Positions 51,397 through 61,403 are shown, counted from the first letter of the stretch. The stretch is DNA of 64,000 nucleotides from Spirosoma sp. SC4-14 (GCF_037201965.1 NZ_CP147518.1:681001-745000); one strand, 5' to 3'. Made by a program: numbers and translations. Notes: generated by a model not told the origin, from the sequence alone.

Positions 51397-51446
51397 AGAA
51401 TAGGGCTGACGCTTCTAGTTTATTCTTCACTTTTCACTCGTTTTTA
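51382..51446. terminator. Hairpin with conserved 18-nt loop, copy 2
   Basis: Arms 51382-51402 and 51421-51441 are perfect 21-nt complements around loop GGGCTGACGCTTCTAGTT (51403-51420), followed by T5. It lies between the convergent glycosyltransferase and PspC genes. The 18-nt loop is identical, in reverse complement, to that at 31157-31174. Confidence 0.93.
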
Positions 51447-51665
51447 TAGTTCCCAAATGGTTGGATGCGCGTGCCGACGAAGATGCTTATTCATTTCCAT
51501 CCAGAACGCCATAATCAAATAAAGCACCACTGGTGAGCCTAATGTTAGAAATGAGGTGTAGATAAAGTACAGCCGGATGCTGCTGGCTGAGATGTTCATT
51601 TTCTCGCCCAGTAGAGTACAGACGCCAAATGCCTGCTTTTCGACAAAATACCTGAGTTTATCCAT
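51444..51665 (-). CDS. PspC-domain protein
   Basis: A 73-residue PspC-type protein: a basic start (M-D-K-L-R-Y-F-V-E-K-Q-A-F-G-V-C-T-L-L-G-E-K-M), a membrane segment (S-I-R-L-Y-F-I-Y-T-S-F-L-T-L-G-S-P-V-V-L-Y-L-I-M-A-F-W) and a short soluble end. PspC takes part in the phage-shock membrane stress response in other bacteria. It is often seen as a short stand-alone gene in Bacteroidota. Partner psp genes are not here. Confidence 0.85.
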   Translation of the reverse strand: MDKLRYFVEKQAFGVCTLLGEKMNISASSIRLYFIYTSFLTLGSPVVLYLIMAFWMEMNKHLRRHAHPTIWEL

Positions 51666-51814
51666 TCCCAGTTAAGGTTCGTATGGCTATAAAAGGGTTA
51701 TACACTCCAACTACATCAACAAAATTAACATACACAATCAATAGAATGTTTGCCGTTTACACAGAAAATCGCAACATTTTTAGTAAAACTACCTAAAAAA
51801 GAGGGGTATTTGCA

Positions 51815-51843
51815 TTGTATTTGGAACAAATTTATTTACTTTG
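51815..51843 (+). promoter_or_regulatory. Promoter-like boxes for the cold-shock gene
   Basis: TTG at 51815-51817 and TACTTTG at 51837-51843, separated by 19 nt, match the Bacteroidota promoter form. A start near 51850 leaves a ~163-nt untranslated leader before the ATG at 52013. The remainder of the 51666-52012 stretch holds no gene I can support. Confidence 0.5.
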
Positions 51844-52012
51844 TGTTGTAGCGAGGTCGGCCATCATATGAGGCTGGCTGCACAAAGTTGTCAACAAAGT
51901 CCGTTGAGTTTCAGCCAAGTATTCCGCCTGATGTATGCTTTGGTACCTGTTTCGCGTCCTTTGTTACTCTCTGTCCCTTTGTATGTTTAATTAGTTTAAT
52001 TTTTTTAGTTTT

Positions 52013-52219
52013 ATGCAAACAGGTGTAGTAAAGTTTTTTAACGAAAGCAAGGGCTACGGATTTATCGTTGAAGATGACACGAATCGGGATATTTTCGTCC
52101 ACATCACAGGTCTCAACGGTATCACCATCCGCGAAAAGGATCGGGTACAATTTGAAGTAGTTGATGGCAAAAAAGGCCTCAACGCCGTAAAAGTAAGAAA
52201 AATTGAGTCAGATTATTAA
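52013..52219 (+). CDS. Cold-shock protein (CspA family)
   Basis: A 68-residue nucleic-acid-binding OB-fold protein. RNP1 (K-G-Y-G-F-I) and RNP2 (D-I-F-V-H-I) motifs are present in the standard order. Cold-shock proteins melt RNA secondary structure. A long A+T-rich leader (about 160 nt) lies before it, as in thermosensitive cspA mRNAs. A typical intrinsic terminator follows 27 nt after the stop. Confidence 0.95.
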   Translation: MQTGVVKFFNESKGYGFIVEDDTNRDIFVHITGLNGITIREKDRVQFEVVDGKKGLNAVKVRKIESDY

Positions 52220-52245
52220 GCCTCTACCTCTGACCACGAAATAAT

Positions 52246-52277
52246 AAACCCCGCTCAGGCATAGAGCGGGGTTTTTC
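52246..52277 (+). terminator. Intrinsic terminator of the cold-shock gene
   Basis: Arms 52246-52256 (AAACCCCGCTC) and 52264-52274 are perfect 11-nt complements with a 7-nt loop and a run of T. Confidence 0.95.
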
Positions 52278-52309
52278 TGTAGTATAACTATTGGTTAACA
52301 AGACCAATT

Positions 52310-54079
52310 TTATTGGCCTGTCCAGCTGCGCACGTCGGCAAGGGTTGGCATGGGAATCTCCATTTTCAGTTTCTTGCGAACTCCACCCAGATCATTGAAA
52401 AGTTTGTTCGGATTTGCCGTACGAAGCAGCTCTACCGTCAGAAAGCCGAGCTTCTGCACGGCCGGGACCCATTCGGCTGGGATACCCGCTTCTACAAAAT
52501 CGCTTTCGGCCGACTGTTCGAGTTTTTTCTCTGGACGCATCTGCGGAAAGAATAGTACATCCTGAATAGAAGGCTGGTTAGTCATAATCATCGTTAGCCG
52601 ATCGATACCCAATCCTACGCCTGCCGTTGGCGGCATTCCATATTCGAGCGCCCGCAGGAAGTCTTCATCAAGTGCCATCGCTTCTTCGTCGCCACGTTCG
52701 GCCAACCGTAGTTGTTCCTCAAAACGTTCGCGCTGATCGAGTGGGTCGTTTAGCTCCGAGTAAGCATTGGCGATTTCCTTACCGTTACAGATGGCTTCAA
52801 AGCGTTCAACAAGCCCCGCTTTGCTCCGGTGTTTTTTGGTCAGGGGCGACATCTCAACCGGATAATCGGTGATAAATGTGGGCTGAATCAGATTTGGCTC
52901 GCAGGCATCGCCAAAAATTTCGTCAATGAGCTTCGATTTGCCCATCGTACTGTCGACTTTAATTCCCCGACTTTCGGCAACCTGCCGAAGTTCCGCTTCT
53001 TCCATTGCTGATACGTCGACGCCGGTATATTCCTGAATCGCTTCGAACATCGTCAGTCGTTTCCAGGGACGTTTGAAGTCGATAACGTTTTCACCAACGG
53101 TCACTTTGGTAGTTCCGGCTACGTCGATGGCTACTTTTTCGACCATTTCTTCGATGGTATCCATCATCCAGAGGTAGTCTTTGTAAGCAACGTAGAACTC
53201 TACCTGCGTAAATTCTGGATTGTGGGTCCGGTCCATACCTTCGTTTCGGAAGTCTTTGGCGAACTCAAACACGCCGTCGTAGCCACCAACGATAAGCCGT
53301 TTCAGATACAATTCGTTCGCAATGCGCATATACAGCGTCATGTCGAGCGTATTGTGGTGGGTTCGAAACGGACGTGCCGACGCCCCCCCGTGAATGGGCT
53401 GTAAGATAGGCGTTTCGACTTCCAGATAGCCACGCTGGCTCAGAAACTGCCGAATCGAGTTTACGAGCCGGGTCCGTTTAACGAATACTTCGCGCACCTG
53501 CGGGTTTACGATCAGGTCGACGTAGCGCTGACGGTACCGTTGTTCGGGATCAGTAAAAGCATCGTAGGTTTCTTTCTCACCTTTTTCGTTGATTACTTCT
53601 TTCACAACCGGCAGTGGGCGCAGCGATTTGTTAAGGATCTTGAATTCCCGGACATAAATCGATAGTTCGCCCGTTTTGGTGGAGAAGATGTGCCCGCTAA
53701 TGCCAATGATGTCGCCAATGTCCAGTAGTTTTTTGAAAACCACATTATACATCGTCTTATCGTCGCCGGGGCAGATGTCGTCCCGTCGGAAATAGAGTTG
53801 AATGCGGCCCGTTGAGTCCTGTAATTCGGCAAATGACGCACTGCCACTAACGCGGACAATCATAAGCCGACCGGCCAGTTGAACATTGCCCCAACGTTCG
53901 TCGCCGGAGAGGTCCATTTCGGGAGTTATATCAGTACCAGGACCATTGGGCTGAAAGGCTGCCCGTATATCGGCAACGGTGGTTGTTACATCGAAGAGTT
54001 GGGCAGGATAGGGGTCGATGCCCATCCGCATAAGTTCTTCGCGTTTTTGTCGGCGATTTATCTCTTGTTCGCTCAGCAT
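52310..54079 (-). CDS. lysS: Lysyl-tRNA synthetase (class II)
   Basis: A 589-residue class II aminoacyl-tRNA synthetase. An N-terminal OB-fold anticodon-binding domain (about 60-165) precedes the catalytic core with motif 2 ([15 protein letters not shown]) and motif 3 ([11 protein letters not shown]). It charges tRNA-Lys. The tail after motif 3 (~80 residues, ending in [11 protein letters not shown]) is longer than in E. coli LysS and is typical of Bacteroidota. A weak promoter-like TATTTTTG lies on the minus strand at 54166-54159. Confidence 0.97.
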   Translation of the reverse strand: MLSEQEINRRQKREELMRMGIDPYPAQLFDVTTTVADIRAAFQPNGPGTDITPEMDLSGDERWGNVQLAGRLMIVRVSGSASFAELQDSTGRIQLYFRRDDICPGDDKTMYNVVFKKLLDIGDIIGISGHIFSTKTGELSIYVREFKILNKSLRPLPVVKEVINEKGEKETYDAFTDPEQRYRQRYVDLIVNPQVREVFVKRTRLVNSIRQFLSQRGYLEVETPILQPIHGGASARPFRTHHNTLDMTLYMRIANELYLKRLIVGGYDGVFEFAKDFRNEGMDRTHNPEFTQVEFYVAYKDYLWMMDTIEEMVEKVAIDVAGTTKVTVGENVIDFKRPWKRLTMFEAIQEYTGVDVSAMEEAELRQVAESRGIKVDSTMGKSKLIDEIFGDACEPNLIQPTFITDYPVEMSPLTKKHRSKAGLVERFEAICNGKEIANAYSELNDPLDQRERFEEQLRLAERGDEEAMALDEDFLRALEYGMPPTAGVGLGIDRLTMIMTNQPSIQDVLFFPQMRPEKKLEQSAESDFVEAGIPAEWVPAVQKLGFLTVELLRTANPNKLFNDLGGVRKKLKMEIPMPTLADVRSWTGQ

Positions 54080-54275
54080 ATCAGAATACGGCCGGCAACG
54101 GAGCCGGATTTATCGGATTTGTATGATTGTCGGGATTGATCTATTAAGAAATAGGGCGCAAAAATAGTGAAAAGGATTGGCGTTTACAGGAATAAGGATA
54201 AATAGAGCTGTAGAGAAGCCAGTCTGTCTGGAGGTTTGGGAGCCTGAGAATGGTAGTTTCTGGTTTTACAGTAAA

Positions 54276-54305
54276 AAAGCCCAACTTCAATATGAGCCGG
54301 GCTTT
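54276..54305 (-). terminator. Weak intrinsic terminator on the minus strand
   Basis: Arms 54276-54282 (AAAGCCC) and 54299-54305 (GGGCTTT), with a T run on the minus-strand side (A run 54273-54278). Its orientation would end transcripts coming from the S1/P1 nuclease gene, giving that mRNA a ~350-nt 3' untranslated region. The stretch 54080-54660 holds no coding gene I can support. Confidence 0.6.
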
Positions 54306-54469
54306 CCGATACTATCCACACCTAAACAAACCTGTTTTGCAACAGGGCCTGTTAGATAGAGACAATACGGTAGTGGTGTAAATATGGTTTCATGAACTGA
54401 TTAATTAATCGGAGAATATTAATTAAAAGGCAGAGCAATAGGATAAATGGATTGATTATTAGGATAAAA

Positions 54470-54546
54470 GGTGTGGTTTAGTAACCGGAAAGTTACTGTA
54501 TCACACTACCTACGCTCGTTTTCGAGCGCCTGATGCCTCTTTTTTT
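54470..54546 (+). ncRNA. Candidate small structured RNA or hairpin pair
   Basis: Two nearby hairpins (outer GTGTG/CACAC with inner AGTAAC/GTTACT at 54471-54506, and CGCTCG/CGAGCG at 54513-54528) followed by seven T at 54540-54546, in a 581-nt gap without genes. No promoter is clear, so this is only a candidate. Confidence 0.25.
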
Positions 54547-54660
54547 GATGCGAAACGGAGGTTTTCCCCTGACTGGAATGCTGTAGATGCCAGCATCGTC
54601 ACTTGCAATCCAGGTAGGGGTAAATAGACAGGGTAGGCTGGAATTGTGCAATAGAGCCGA

Positions 54661-55593
54661 TTAATTGGCTAAATCGGCAATCAGTTCGTCGGTTAACCGG
54701 TAGCCCGACAAACTAATCTGCCGCCGGGCAATGGGCTGAACAGTGGCTACGTAATCGGGGGGTAAAACGGCTCCGTCCTGATCGCTACCTGCCTGTAGTG
54801 TATTGCTTCGATACGCATTATCCTGCGCTAACTGAAAACTCTCACGCGACCATACCACGATATCCGGACTCCCCAGTTGGGTTAGCCGGGTTCGATCAAA
54901 TTCGGATTGTAGCCGGGTGGCCAGACTATCGACCGAATGATACGCGTCGGAATTAAGCAGCATTCCATCCCAAAAAGAATGCAAATTGGTTGTACGGCTA
55001 CTCAACATGACTTTAATCTTGAATAAGTTACCACCTTTATCGCCTTCTGGAAACTGATTGTCGACCAGCGCAGACGTATGAAGAGGCATATGTACGTCGC
55101 CCGCAAGATGAAAAAGCCAGCAAAGAGCTATTGCTTTGGAACTATCGGGGGCATCGCTTTTTAGAAGCTGTCGATTGAGGTCATAAGCTTCTAGAATCGT
55201 TTCGCCAGTAGGGAGTGTGGTGTCGCTACGGGCAATGCCAAGTTGGGGAGCATAGACATAGTTGATAAAGTGCCAGCTAAAATGATCGTGATAGGGGTCT
55301 GTACCTTTTACGTCGTCGGGCCAGCGGGCAGCCAGCATAAACAGGTATTCGTCCTGCTCCTGTACATTAAGTTTTAGTTCGGCCAGTTGAGCAACCCACC
55401 GGCTCTGGTAATAGGGATGTTGTTTCAGCAACGAGACCACTTTCGTCAGCGTTTGTGGCGAAGTTGTCTGTAAATTATGATAAGCCATGGCACCAATAGC
55501 CATGTGCGTGGCTTTATTCCAGCCGTAAGCAGTTGGTAAGATAGCTAATAAGCTGAGACAGAATGTAAGTAGTCGACGAAGTGAAGTAATCAT
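54661..55593 (-). CDS. S1/P1-type nuclease / zinc phospholipase C family protein
   Basis: A 310-residue exported zinc nuclease-like protein. The ATG at 55593 gives a compact signal peptide (M-I-T-S-L-R-R-L-L-T-F-C...T-A-Y-G) and places Trp25 as the first mature residue, as in S1/P1 nucleases where the N-terminal Trp binds zinc. Met codons at 55611 and 55656 are alternatives. Further ligands appear in H-D-H-F-S-W-H-F-I-N-Y and L-F-H-L-A-G-D-V-H-M-P-L-H. Likely degrades single-stranded nucleic acids or removes 3' phosphates extracellularly. Confidence 0.9.
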   Translation of the reverse strand: MITSLRRLLTFCLSLLAILPTAYGWNKATHMAIGAMAYHNLQTTSPQTLTKVVSLLKQHPYYQSRWVAQLAELKLNVQEQDEYLFMLAARWPDDVKGTDPYHDHFSWHFINYVYAPQLGIARSDTTLPTGETILEAYDLNRQLLKSDAPDSSKAIALCWLFHLAGDVHMPLHTSALVDNQFPEGDKGGNLFKIKVMLSSRTTNLHSFWDGMLLNSDAYHSVDSLATRLQSEFDRTRLTQLGSPDIVVWSRESFQLAQDNAYRSNTLQAGSDQDGAVLPPDYVATVQPIARRQISLSGYRLTDELIADLAN

Positions 55594-55782
55594 TGTGCAA
55601 AAAGAGTTCATATGGCTAAAATAAAGCGCTAAATGCCGATTTTCAAGTTTCGGCATCAGGCTTCATTAAAGGATAATGTTCTGAAAAATTAGCGTAGTTG
55701 TTTATGAGGAAGAAGAAAATTAGGTAATGGCTATTGCACTGCCAACATTAATTTAGCAGTTCATTTCGTAAATCTCTATACA

Positions 55783-56613
55783 ATGCATCATCTGCGTATT
55801 TTACTTACTCTGGTAGGGCTGTTTTTTGTGAAGCAATCAGTCTGGGCGGCTAAAATCGACACGGTCGAAACCTATAGTCCGTCGATGAAAAAGACCATTA
55901 AGGCGGTGGTGATGACACCAGAAACCTATGCAAATGATAAAGAACTTCCGGTCTTATATGTTCTTCATGGCTACAGCGGTAACTATAGCGACTGGGTGAA
56001 AAAATCACCGAATATCCACAATGCTGCTGATCTGCACCAGATGATTATCGTGTGCCCCGACGGGAACTTCGGGAGCTGGTATTTTGATAGCCCTGTCGAC
56101 CCGGCGTTCCGTTACGAAACCTATGTAGCTACCGAACTCGTAAACTGGATCGACAGTCACTACAAAACCATAAAAGACCGATCGGGCCGCGGCATTACGG
56201 GCTTGAGTATGGGGGGGCATGGTGCGCTGTATCTGGCGTTTCGGCATCAGGATGTTTTTGGGGCAGCCGGTAGCATGAGTGGGGGTGTCGATATTCGGCC
56301 GTTTCCGAACAACTGGGATATGGCTAAGCGGCTGGGAACCTACGCGCAGTTTCCGGAACGCTGGGAACAAAACACGGTAATCAATTTGCTCCATCTGCTC
56401 ACGCCCGGATCGTTGGCCATTCTGGTCGATTGTGGTACGGAAGATTTTTTCTTCCGGGTCAATAACAACCTGCATGAGAAAATGCTGGAGCGCAACATTG
56501 CGCATGATTACATTACCCGCCCCGGCGGGCATAACTGGAATTACTGGAACAACGCCATTCTCTATCAGACGCTTTTTATGCGGCAGTTTTTTGATCGGGC
56601 AAAAGCCAATTAA
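55783..56613 (+). CDS. Secreted esterase (esterase D/alpha-beta hydrolase family)
   Basis: A 276-residue exported hydrolase with a signal peptide (H-L-R-I-L-L-T-L-V-G-L-F-F...V-W-A-A). The nucleophile elbow is G-L-S-M-G-G-H-G (Ser142), the oxyanion segment is Y-V-L-H-G-Y-S-G-N, and the acidic residue/histidine fall in D-C-G-T-E-D-F-F and R-P-G-G-H-N-W-N-Y-W. It resembles feruloyl/acetyl esterases and mycolyltransferase-like proteins. Substrate unknown. Divergent from the S1/P1 nuclease. Confidence 0.92.
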   Translation: MHHLRILLTLVGLFFVKQSVWAAKIDTVETYSPSMKKTIKAVVMTPETYANDKELPVLYVLHGYSGNYSDWVKKSPNIHNAADLHQMIIVCPDGNFGSWYFDSPVDPAFRYETYVATELVNWIDSHYKTIKDRSGRGITGLSMGGHGALYLAFRHQDVFGAAGSMSGGVDIRPFPNNWDMAKRLGTYAQFPERWEQNTVINLLHLLTPGSLAILVDCGTEDFFFRVNNNLHEKMLERNIAHDYITRPGGHNWNYWNNAILYQTLFMRQFFDRAKAN

Positions 56614-56894
56614 CCGGTGGCCTCGGATAAAATCTGCCAGTTAGACCTGTCAAAACTCCGCTAACGGGCTGTAGTTGGTGCGGTTTTCGGAGCGGGTTGG
56701 TCGCTTGTATAATCAGTAATATACTTAGCTAAAGCCTTGTTTCAGCCGAAACGGCAGACCGTAACATATAATCCAAGTGTCGAATTTCACGCAGGGCTGT
56801 CGTCGTGGTACGAAATGGTAAAACTAGCCTATTTCCCGTAAGATCAGAACTTATAAAATGGTTAGCGACTGCGTTGTATTTTGGCGACTTGTTT

Positions 56895-57929
56895 ATGTTC
56901 CGATTAATTTTCTTTGTTGGCTGCTTCCTGATTAGCCTGGCAGGGTGCCAGAAATCGCAGGCTCCTAAACAGCTTACACCCGCTTTTTATCACTGGAAAG
57001 CTGTTTATGACCCTGGCCCTGCCGAACTAAAATTGTTGCAGCAGCTCAAGGTTCGGCGGCTTTATGTTCGATTATTTGATGTAGACTGGGATGCGCAGCG
57101 CCGTCGGCCTGTTCCAAAGGCAATTGTACGATTTGCCGAACGACCCGCTGGCGTTTCAGTTATTCCGGTCGTCTTTATTACTAACCGCACATTGCTGGCT
57201 TTGCCCGAAACCGAGGTGGCAACACTGGCCCGAAACGTTGCTCAGAAGATTCAGCAGATAGCCAGCGACCAAAACCTGGTTTTTCCGGAAGTTCAGCTCG
57301 ACTGCGATTGGTCGCCTTCGAGCCGTAGCCGCTATTTTACGCTGCTGTCGATGGTAAAGGTGCAGATGAAGAAACCTGTGTCGGCAACAATTCGGTTGCA
57401 CCAGATAAAATATGCCGACCGAACGGGTATTCCTCCCGTCGACCGGGGGATGTTGATGTTCTATAACATGGCCGACTGGAAAGAGCCCAATACCCGAAAT
57501 TCGATCCTCGATCTGGATGTTTCTGACCGGTACATTGGTTTTGTTGAAAAATACCCATTACCGCTGGATGTTGTTTTGCCGTTGTTTAGATGGACGCTTG
57601 TGTACCGAAATGATCGGTTTCTGACCATTCTGAATAATATAGACCAAAGTCAGCTAATGCGTCTGCCTTTTTTGAGTCGGCAGACCGATAGTAGCCGATT
57701 TGTTTCGGTTCGGGATACAATCGCATTTGGACTGTCGGTACGGAAAGGTGACCTGTTCAGGGCTGAAGCCTGTGGGAGTCAGGTACTCACGCGGGCCAAA
57801 AGCCAACTGTTGAAACAGATCCCTAATCAATCCCTTACATTTGCTTTATACCACCTCGATAGTACGGTTCTGGCCCCTTACAATCATGATTACCTCCAAA
57901 CCCTTTTCGCACCAATTTCGCCGTTTTAG
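56895..57929 (+). CDS. Lipoprotein of unknown function, TIM-barrel-like
   Basis: A 344-residue protein from the ATG at 56895, with signal and lipobox (S-L-A-G-C). The body has regular alternation of strands and helices with D-V-D-W-D, V-Q-L-D-C-D-W-S-P-S-S-R-S-R-Y (a candidate acidic active-site patch) and I-R-L-H-Q-I-K-Y, consistent with a glycosidase-like TIM barrel. I do not recognise a defined family. Its 3' end overlaps the start of the next gene by 44 nt, so the two are coupled. Confidence 0.75.
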   Translation: MFRLIFFVGCFLISLAGCQKSQAPKQLTPAFYHWKAVYDPGPAELKLLQQLKVRRLYVRLFDVDWDAQRRRPVPKAIVRFAERPAGVSVIPVVFITNRTLLALPETEVATLARNVAQKIQQIASDQNLVFPEVQLDCDWSPSSRSRYFTLLSMVKVQMKKPVSATIRLHQIKYADRTGIPPVDRGMLMFYNMADWKEPNTRNSILDLDVSDRYIGFVEKYPLPLDVVLPLFRWTLVYRNDRFLTILNNIDQSQLMRLPFLSRQTDSSRFVSVRDTIAFGLSVRKGDLFRAEACGSQVLTRAKSQLLKQIPNQSLTFALYHLDSTVLAPYNHDYLQTLFAPISPF

Positions 57930-60312
57930 TTTGTCCGTTGGAATTCTGCTGGCCTTTGCCTGTGGACCTGGCTTGTTCGATGAAAACGAATTTCTGAGCT
58001 TTTTTTTGCCCGAAAGTGCCCGCATTCGAGCCGAAGATAAGCGGTATATTTTTTCACCCCTGCTCTATAGCAGCGAGGGGAATGGTCAGGAATCGCCCGA
58101 TTCGCTCAGCGCCGATGTCAATCTGAAAGCCTGGGTGGCCTACGCGGGTGGTGGCGTATCGACAGAAGTTGCGGCAAAGGTGATTTATGAAGGTGATAAA
58201 AGTGCGGAAAATGCATTTATTGCGCAATTGTCGCGGATGCACGAACCTGCCCTGGCTTATATACAATTAGCGCGCAAGGTCGAACGGGCCAGTGGGGGAG
58301 GAGATATCTGGAGCCCCGTTCCGGCCGATACGGCGGCCCTGAAAAAGTTACTTGTTGAAGCACAAACGGGTTATGCGGCTGCCCCTGACGCCTTTTTGAA
58401 AGAGCGTTATGCGTATCAGGCTGTGAAACTGGCCGACCAGACGGGCGATTATGCCAACGCGCTTTCGCTGTACGATAAGCTAGTTGTTCCCCTCGCGACG
58501 AAAACATACATCAGCGACTGGGCCTTATGCCGCCATGCCGGAGCGGCTTTGTCGGAAGGTGATACGGCGCGGGCCATTTATGAATTTGCTCAGGTATTTG
58601 ATCGGTGCCCATCTCGCCGGGAGCAGGCCGAAGCCAGCCTGCGAATTTATGGTCTTCGGTTTCGGGACAGCGCGCTGACGTTTGCCCATACCGATCAGGA
58701 AAAAGCGGCTGTATATGCCCTGTGTGCCATTCAGCCGAAACAGGATGCTTTGCCTCTACTGGAGTCGCTGGTTGCGCTGGCTCCCCAGAACCCATTAGTC
58801 GAACTGACCATGGCGCGCGAAATCAATCGGAATGAATACTACTTTCTGTCAGATCAAAATCCGATCTACGGCTACGATGAAGCTAGCCGACACGATTCGG
58901 TAGCGTTTGAAACCCGCCGAAAAACATCGGCATCTTATGCCGATCAATTACGCGATTTTGCCCTGGGGGCGGCTACCAACGAAAAACTAAACGATCCGGC
59001 ATTCTGGTATACGGCGGCTGCTTACCTGGCCTATCTGAGTAAAGATTATGCCGATGCGCAGGCTACCCTCGACAAAGCTGCGATGGCGACAACCTCCAAT
59101 GTCGATCTGAAAAAACAGATTGCACTGCAACGGATGCTGCTGCTGGCAGCCCAGACCGAAACCATTACGGCAAAAACCGAATCGCAATTGATTGGCTATC
59201 TGGAGGAGTTTGGCAACACCGAGAATTTTCGGTTCAACAATGCTTTTGTTACGGTATGTGGGCAATTTGCCGATCTGTATCGGAAAGAAGCGAATGATGC
59301 TAAATCGGAAGGTTGGTTTTCGAGCTGTAGCCGACCAAAAACAGATGTGGGAAAAGAAGCATCAATGGCCAAATCATTCCTGCTGACAATGCTGACCTCG
59401 TCGCAACTGAACAGAAGTGGCGCCTATGTCAATATCAATACTGATCAACTGGCGATCGAAGATTCCACATCGGCGTCGACGGTGAAACAGGTTGTGGCTT
59501 TTGCGCAGCAGACCAATCCGACCGATTTCGACAAACGGTTGCTGAAATTAACGGGCTTCGACCTCAGTTATCTGCACACCTTGCTAGGGCGTCGGTGGCT
59601 GGCCGAACAACGCTACCAGGAGGCTGCCGAAGCGTTTGCAAAAGTGCCCGATACGGTATGGCATAATGAACCGTTTACGACCTATTTTACGCAAAACCCA
59701 TTTCGTTTACCACCTATTGGCGAGGCTACTGCCAGCGCAAATCCCTATACCCCCGTTCAGTTTGCTCAGCGTATGGCGCAACTTCAGAAGCAGCTGCAAG
59801 ACGCGAAAGGTGAAGATGCGGCTAAACTCTATTATGAGTTGGGGTGTGGGGCTTACAACATAAGTTGGTTTGGCAATGCCTGGTTACTCGTAAAGCGTTC
59901 GTGGAGTTCGGCAGAGTTGGTTGGGTCATTATATGGCACAACGAAGCCCGGCGAACTGGATCGGGCCGGACGGCAACTGATGCATGACCCGTATTATTCG
60001 ACCGCGCCTGCCAAAGCCTTTTTTGAGCAGGCAATGAAGGCCACTAAAAAGCCCGAGCTGGCTGCCAGAGCCTGTTTTATGGCGGCTCGTTGTGAGCAGA
60101 ATGAACTGACCATTCGGCTGGCAGTTGAGGAAGTCAAACGCGGCTATGCCGACTATGATGAGAAGAAGTGGGAAACTATGACCCGAAAGCTTCGCCGTGA
60201 GCAGTATGGTCACTTTTTGGCTCAATTAGCTAGTACATACCGGCAAACCAGATTTCAGCACGAGATGCTGCGTGAGTGTGCAACTTATGCCGATTACGTT
60301 GGCGGTCGATAG
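57886..60312 (+). CDS. Large lipoprotein of unknown function, helical-repeat type
   Basis: An 808-residue protein from the ATG at 57886. It has a leader and lipobox (I-L-L-A-F-A-C-G). The middle and C-terminal regions are dominated by Ala-rich amphipathic helices in pairs (for example A-L-S-L-Y-D-K-L-V, A-I-Y-E-F-A-Q-V-F, A-Y-L-A-Y-L-S-K-D-Y-A-D-A-Q-A-T-L-D-K-A), as in TPR proteins. Function unknown. Its start lies inside the previous gene, so it is probably made with that lipoprotein as a two-gene unit. Confidence 0.8.
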   Translation: MITSKPFSHQFRRFSLSVGILLAFACGPGLFDENEFLSFFLPESARIRAEDKRYIFSPLLYSSEGNGQESPDSLSADVNLKAWVAYAGGGVSTEVAAKVIYEGDKSAENAFIAQLSRMHEPALAYIQLARKVERASGGGDIWSPVPADTAALKKLLVEAQTGYAAAPDAFLKERYAYQAVKLADQTGDYANALSLYDKLVVPLATKTYISDWALCRHAGAALSEGDTARAIYEFAQVFDRCPSRREQAEASLRIYGLRFRDSALTFAHTDQEKAAVYALCAIQPKQDALPLLESLVALAPQNPLVELTMAREINRNEYYFLSDQNPIYGYDEASRHDSVAFETRRKTSASYADQLRDFALGAATNEKLNDPAFWYTAAAYLAYLSKDYADAQATLDKAAMATTSNVDLKKQIALQRMLLLAAQTETITAKTESQLIGYLEEFGNTENFRFNNAFVTVCGQFADLYRKEANDAKSEGWFSSCSRPKTDVGKEASMAKSFLLTMLTSSQLNRSGAYVNINTDQLAIEDSTSASTVKQVVAFAQQTNPTDFDKRLLKLTGFDLSYLHTLLGRRWLAEQRYQEAAEAFAKVPDTVWHNEPFTTYFTQNPFRLPPIGEATASANPYTPVQFAQRMAQLQKQLQDAKGEDAAKLYYELGCGAYNISWFGNAWLLVKRSWSSAELVGSLYGTTKPGELDRAGRQLMHDPYYSTAPAKAFFEQAMKATKKPELAARACFMAARCEQNELTIRLAVEEVKRGYADYDEKKWETMTRKLRREQYGHFLAQLASTYRQTRFQHEMLRECATYADYVGGR

Positions 60313-60475
60313 CCATTTTTGATAACCCTCAGCACTGGCGGTTCTTCATCCTGAAAAAATAGATCTTCTCCATTTCCGGCAACCGTTCATCCGAAGTTGT
60401 ATGGAAATTGGTAGGCTTTAGGCTATTATTGTGCTATCAATTTGATATCATTTCCTGGCCTTAAATTTTACAACT

Positions 60476-61327
60476 ATGCAAGAGAAAAAACTTACATCCA
60501 CATCGGGATATGTGTTCCTGGTGATTGGCCTGCTGTGTATTGCACTGGCTGCCTATACATTTTATCTGAGGGTTCCGTTGCTTGGCGTTGTGCTGATGTT
60601 TGCCGGATTCTTTGTTCTGTTGGGGATAATGATCATTTATCCTAATGAAGGAATTGCGGCTACGTTTTTCGGCGATTATGTAGGAACGACAAAAGAAACC
60701 GGTCTTCGGTGGGTAAATCCTTTATACCGTAAGCAAAAGATCAGCCTGCGGGCGCGTAACCTGAATGGGCAGACCCTGAAGGTAAACGACAAAATGGGTA
60801 ATCCTATTGAAATTGCGGCTGTGGTTGTGTGGCAGGTTTCTGATACGGCCAGAGCCTTGTTCGACGTAGATAATTACGTAAACTTCGTTCAGATTCAGTC
60901 TGAGGCCGCCGTTCGGTTTCTGGCCAGCTCACACTCCTACGATAATATGGAGGATGAACATGAAACCCTGACTCTCCGCGATAATACGGGGCAGATCAAC
61001 AAATTTCTGGAGCAGGAACTGGACGAGCGACTTGGTCAGGCAGGAGTGCGGGTAATGGAAGCCCGGATCAGCCACCTGGCATATGCGCCCGAAATTGCCG
61101 GGGCCATGTTGCAGCGCCAGCAGGCAACGGCCGTTGTGTCGGCTCGGAAACAGATTGTTGAAGGTGCCGTTGGTATGGTTGAAATGGCGCTGATCCGACT
61201 GGCCGAAAAAGATGTTGTGGAACTGGACGAAGAACGTAAAGCGGCTATGGTGAGTAACCTGCTTGTTGTGCTTTGTGGCGAAAAATCAGTAAGCCCAGTT
61301 ATAAATACCGGAACCCTTTATCAGTAA
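60476..61327 (+). CDS. SPFH/band-7 domain protein
   Basis: A 283-residue membrane protein: two N-terminal hydrophobic spans (~12-30 and ~35-52), then the SPFH (stomatin/prohibitin/flotillin) domain: [22 protein letters not shown], and [11 protein letters not shown]. Members assemble as rings at membranes, often with proteases or other partners. It is followed 76 nt later by an Arc-type DNA-binding gene, an arrangement I consider worth noting. Confidence 0.92.
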   Translation: MQEKKLTSTSGYVFLVIGLLCIALAAYTFYLRVPLLGVVLMFAGFFVLLGIMIIYPNEGIAATFFGDYVGTTKETGLRWVNPLYRKQKISLRARNLNGQTLKVNDKMGNPIEIAAVVVWQVSDTARALFDVDNYVNFVQIQSEAAVRFLASSHSYDNMEDEHETLTLRDNTGQINKFLEQELDERLGQAGVRVMEARISHLAYAPEIAGAMLQRQQATAVVSARKQIVEGAVGMVEMALIRLAEKDVVELDEERKAAMVSNLLVVLCGEKSVSPVINTGTLYQ

Positions 61328-61403
61328 GCGTGGGGGCATGGGGCATAGGGTTACAGAACTCCTTGCCCTACGTCCCGTGCCCCTAGCCCTATGCCCTATA
61401 CCT

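Noticed and set aside
54177-54359. 60-residue open frame
   Set aside because: It runs through the 54276-54305 hairpin, has no leader or recognisable domain, and lies in a non-coding spacer.
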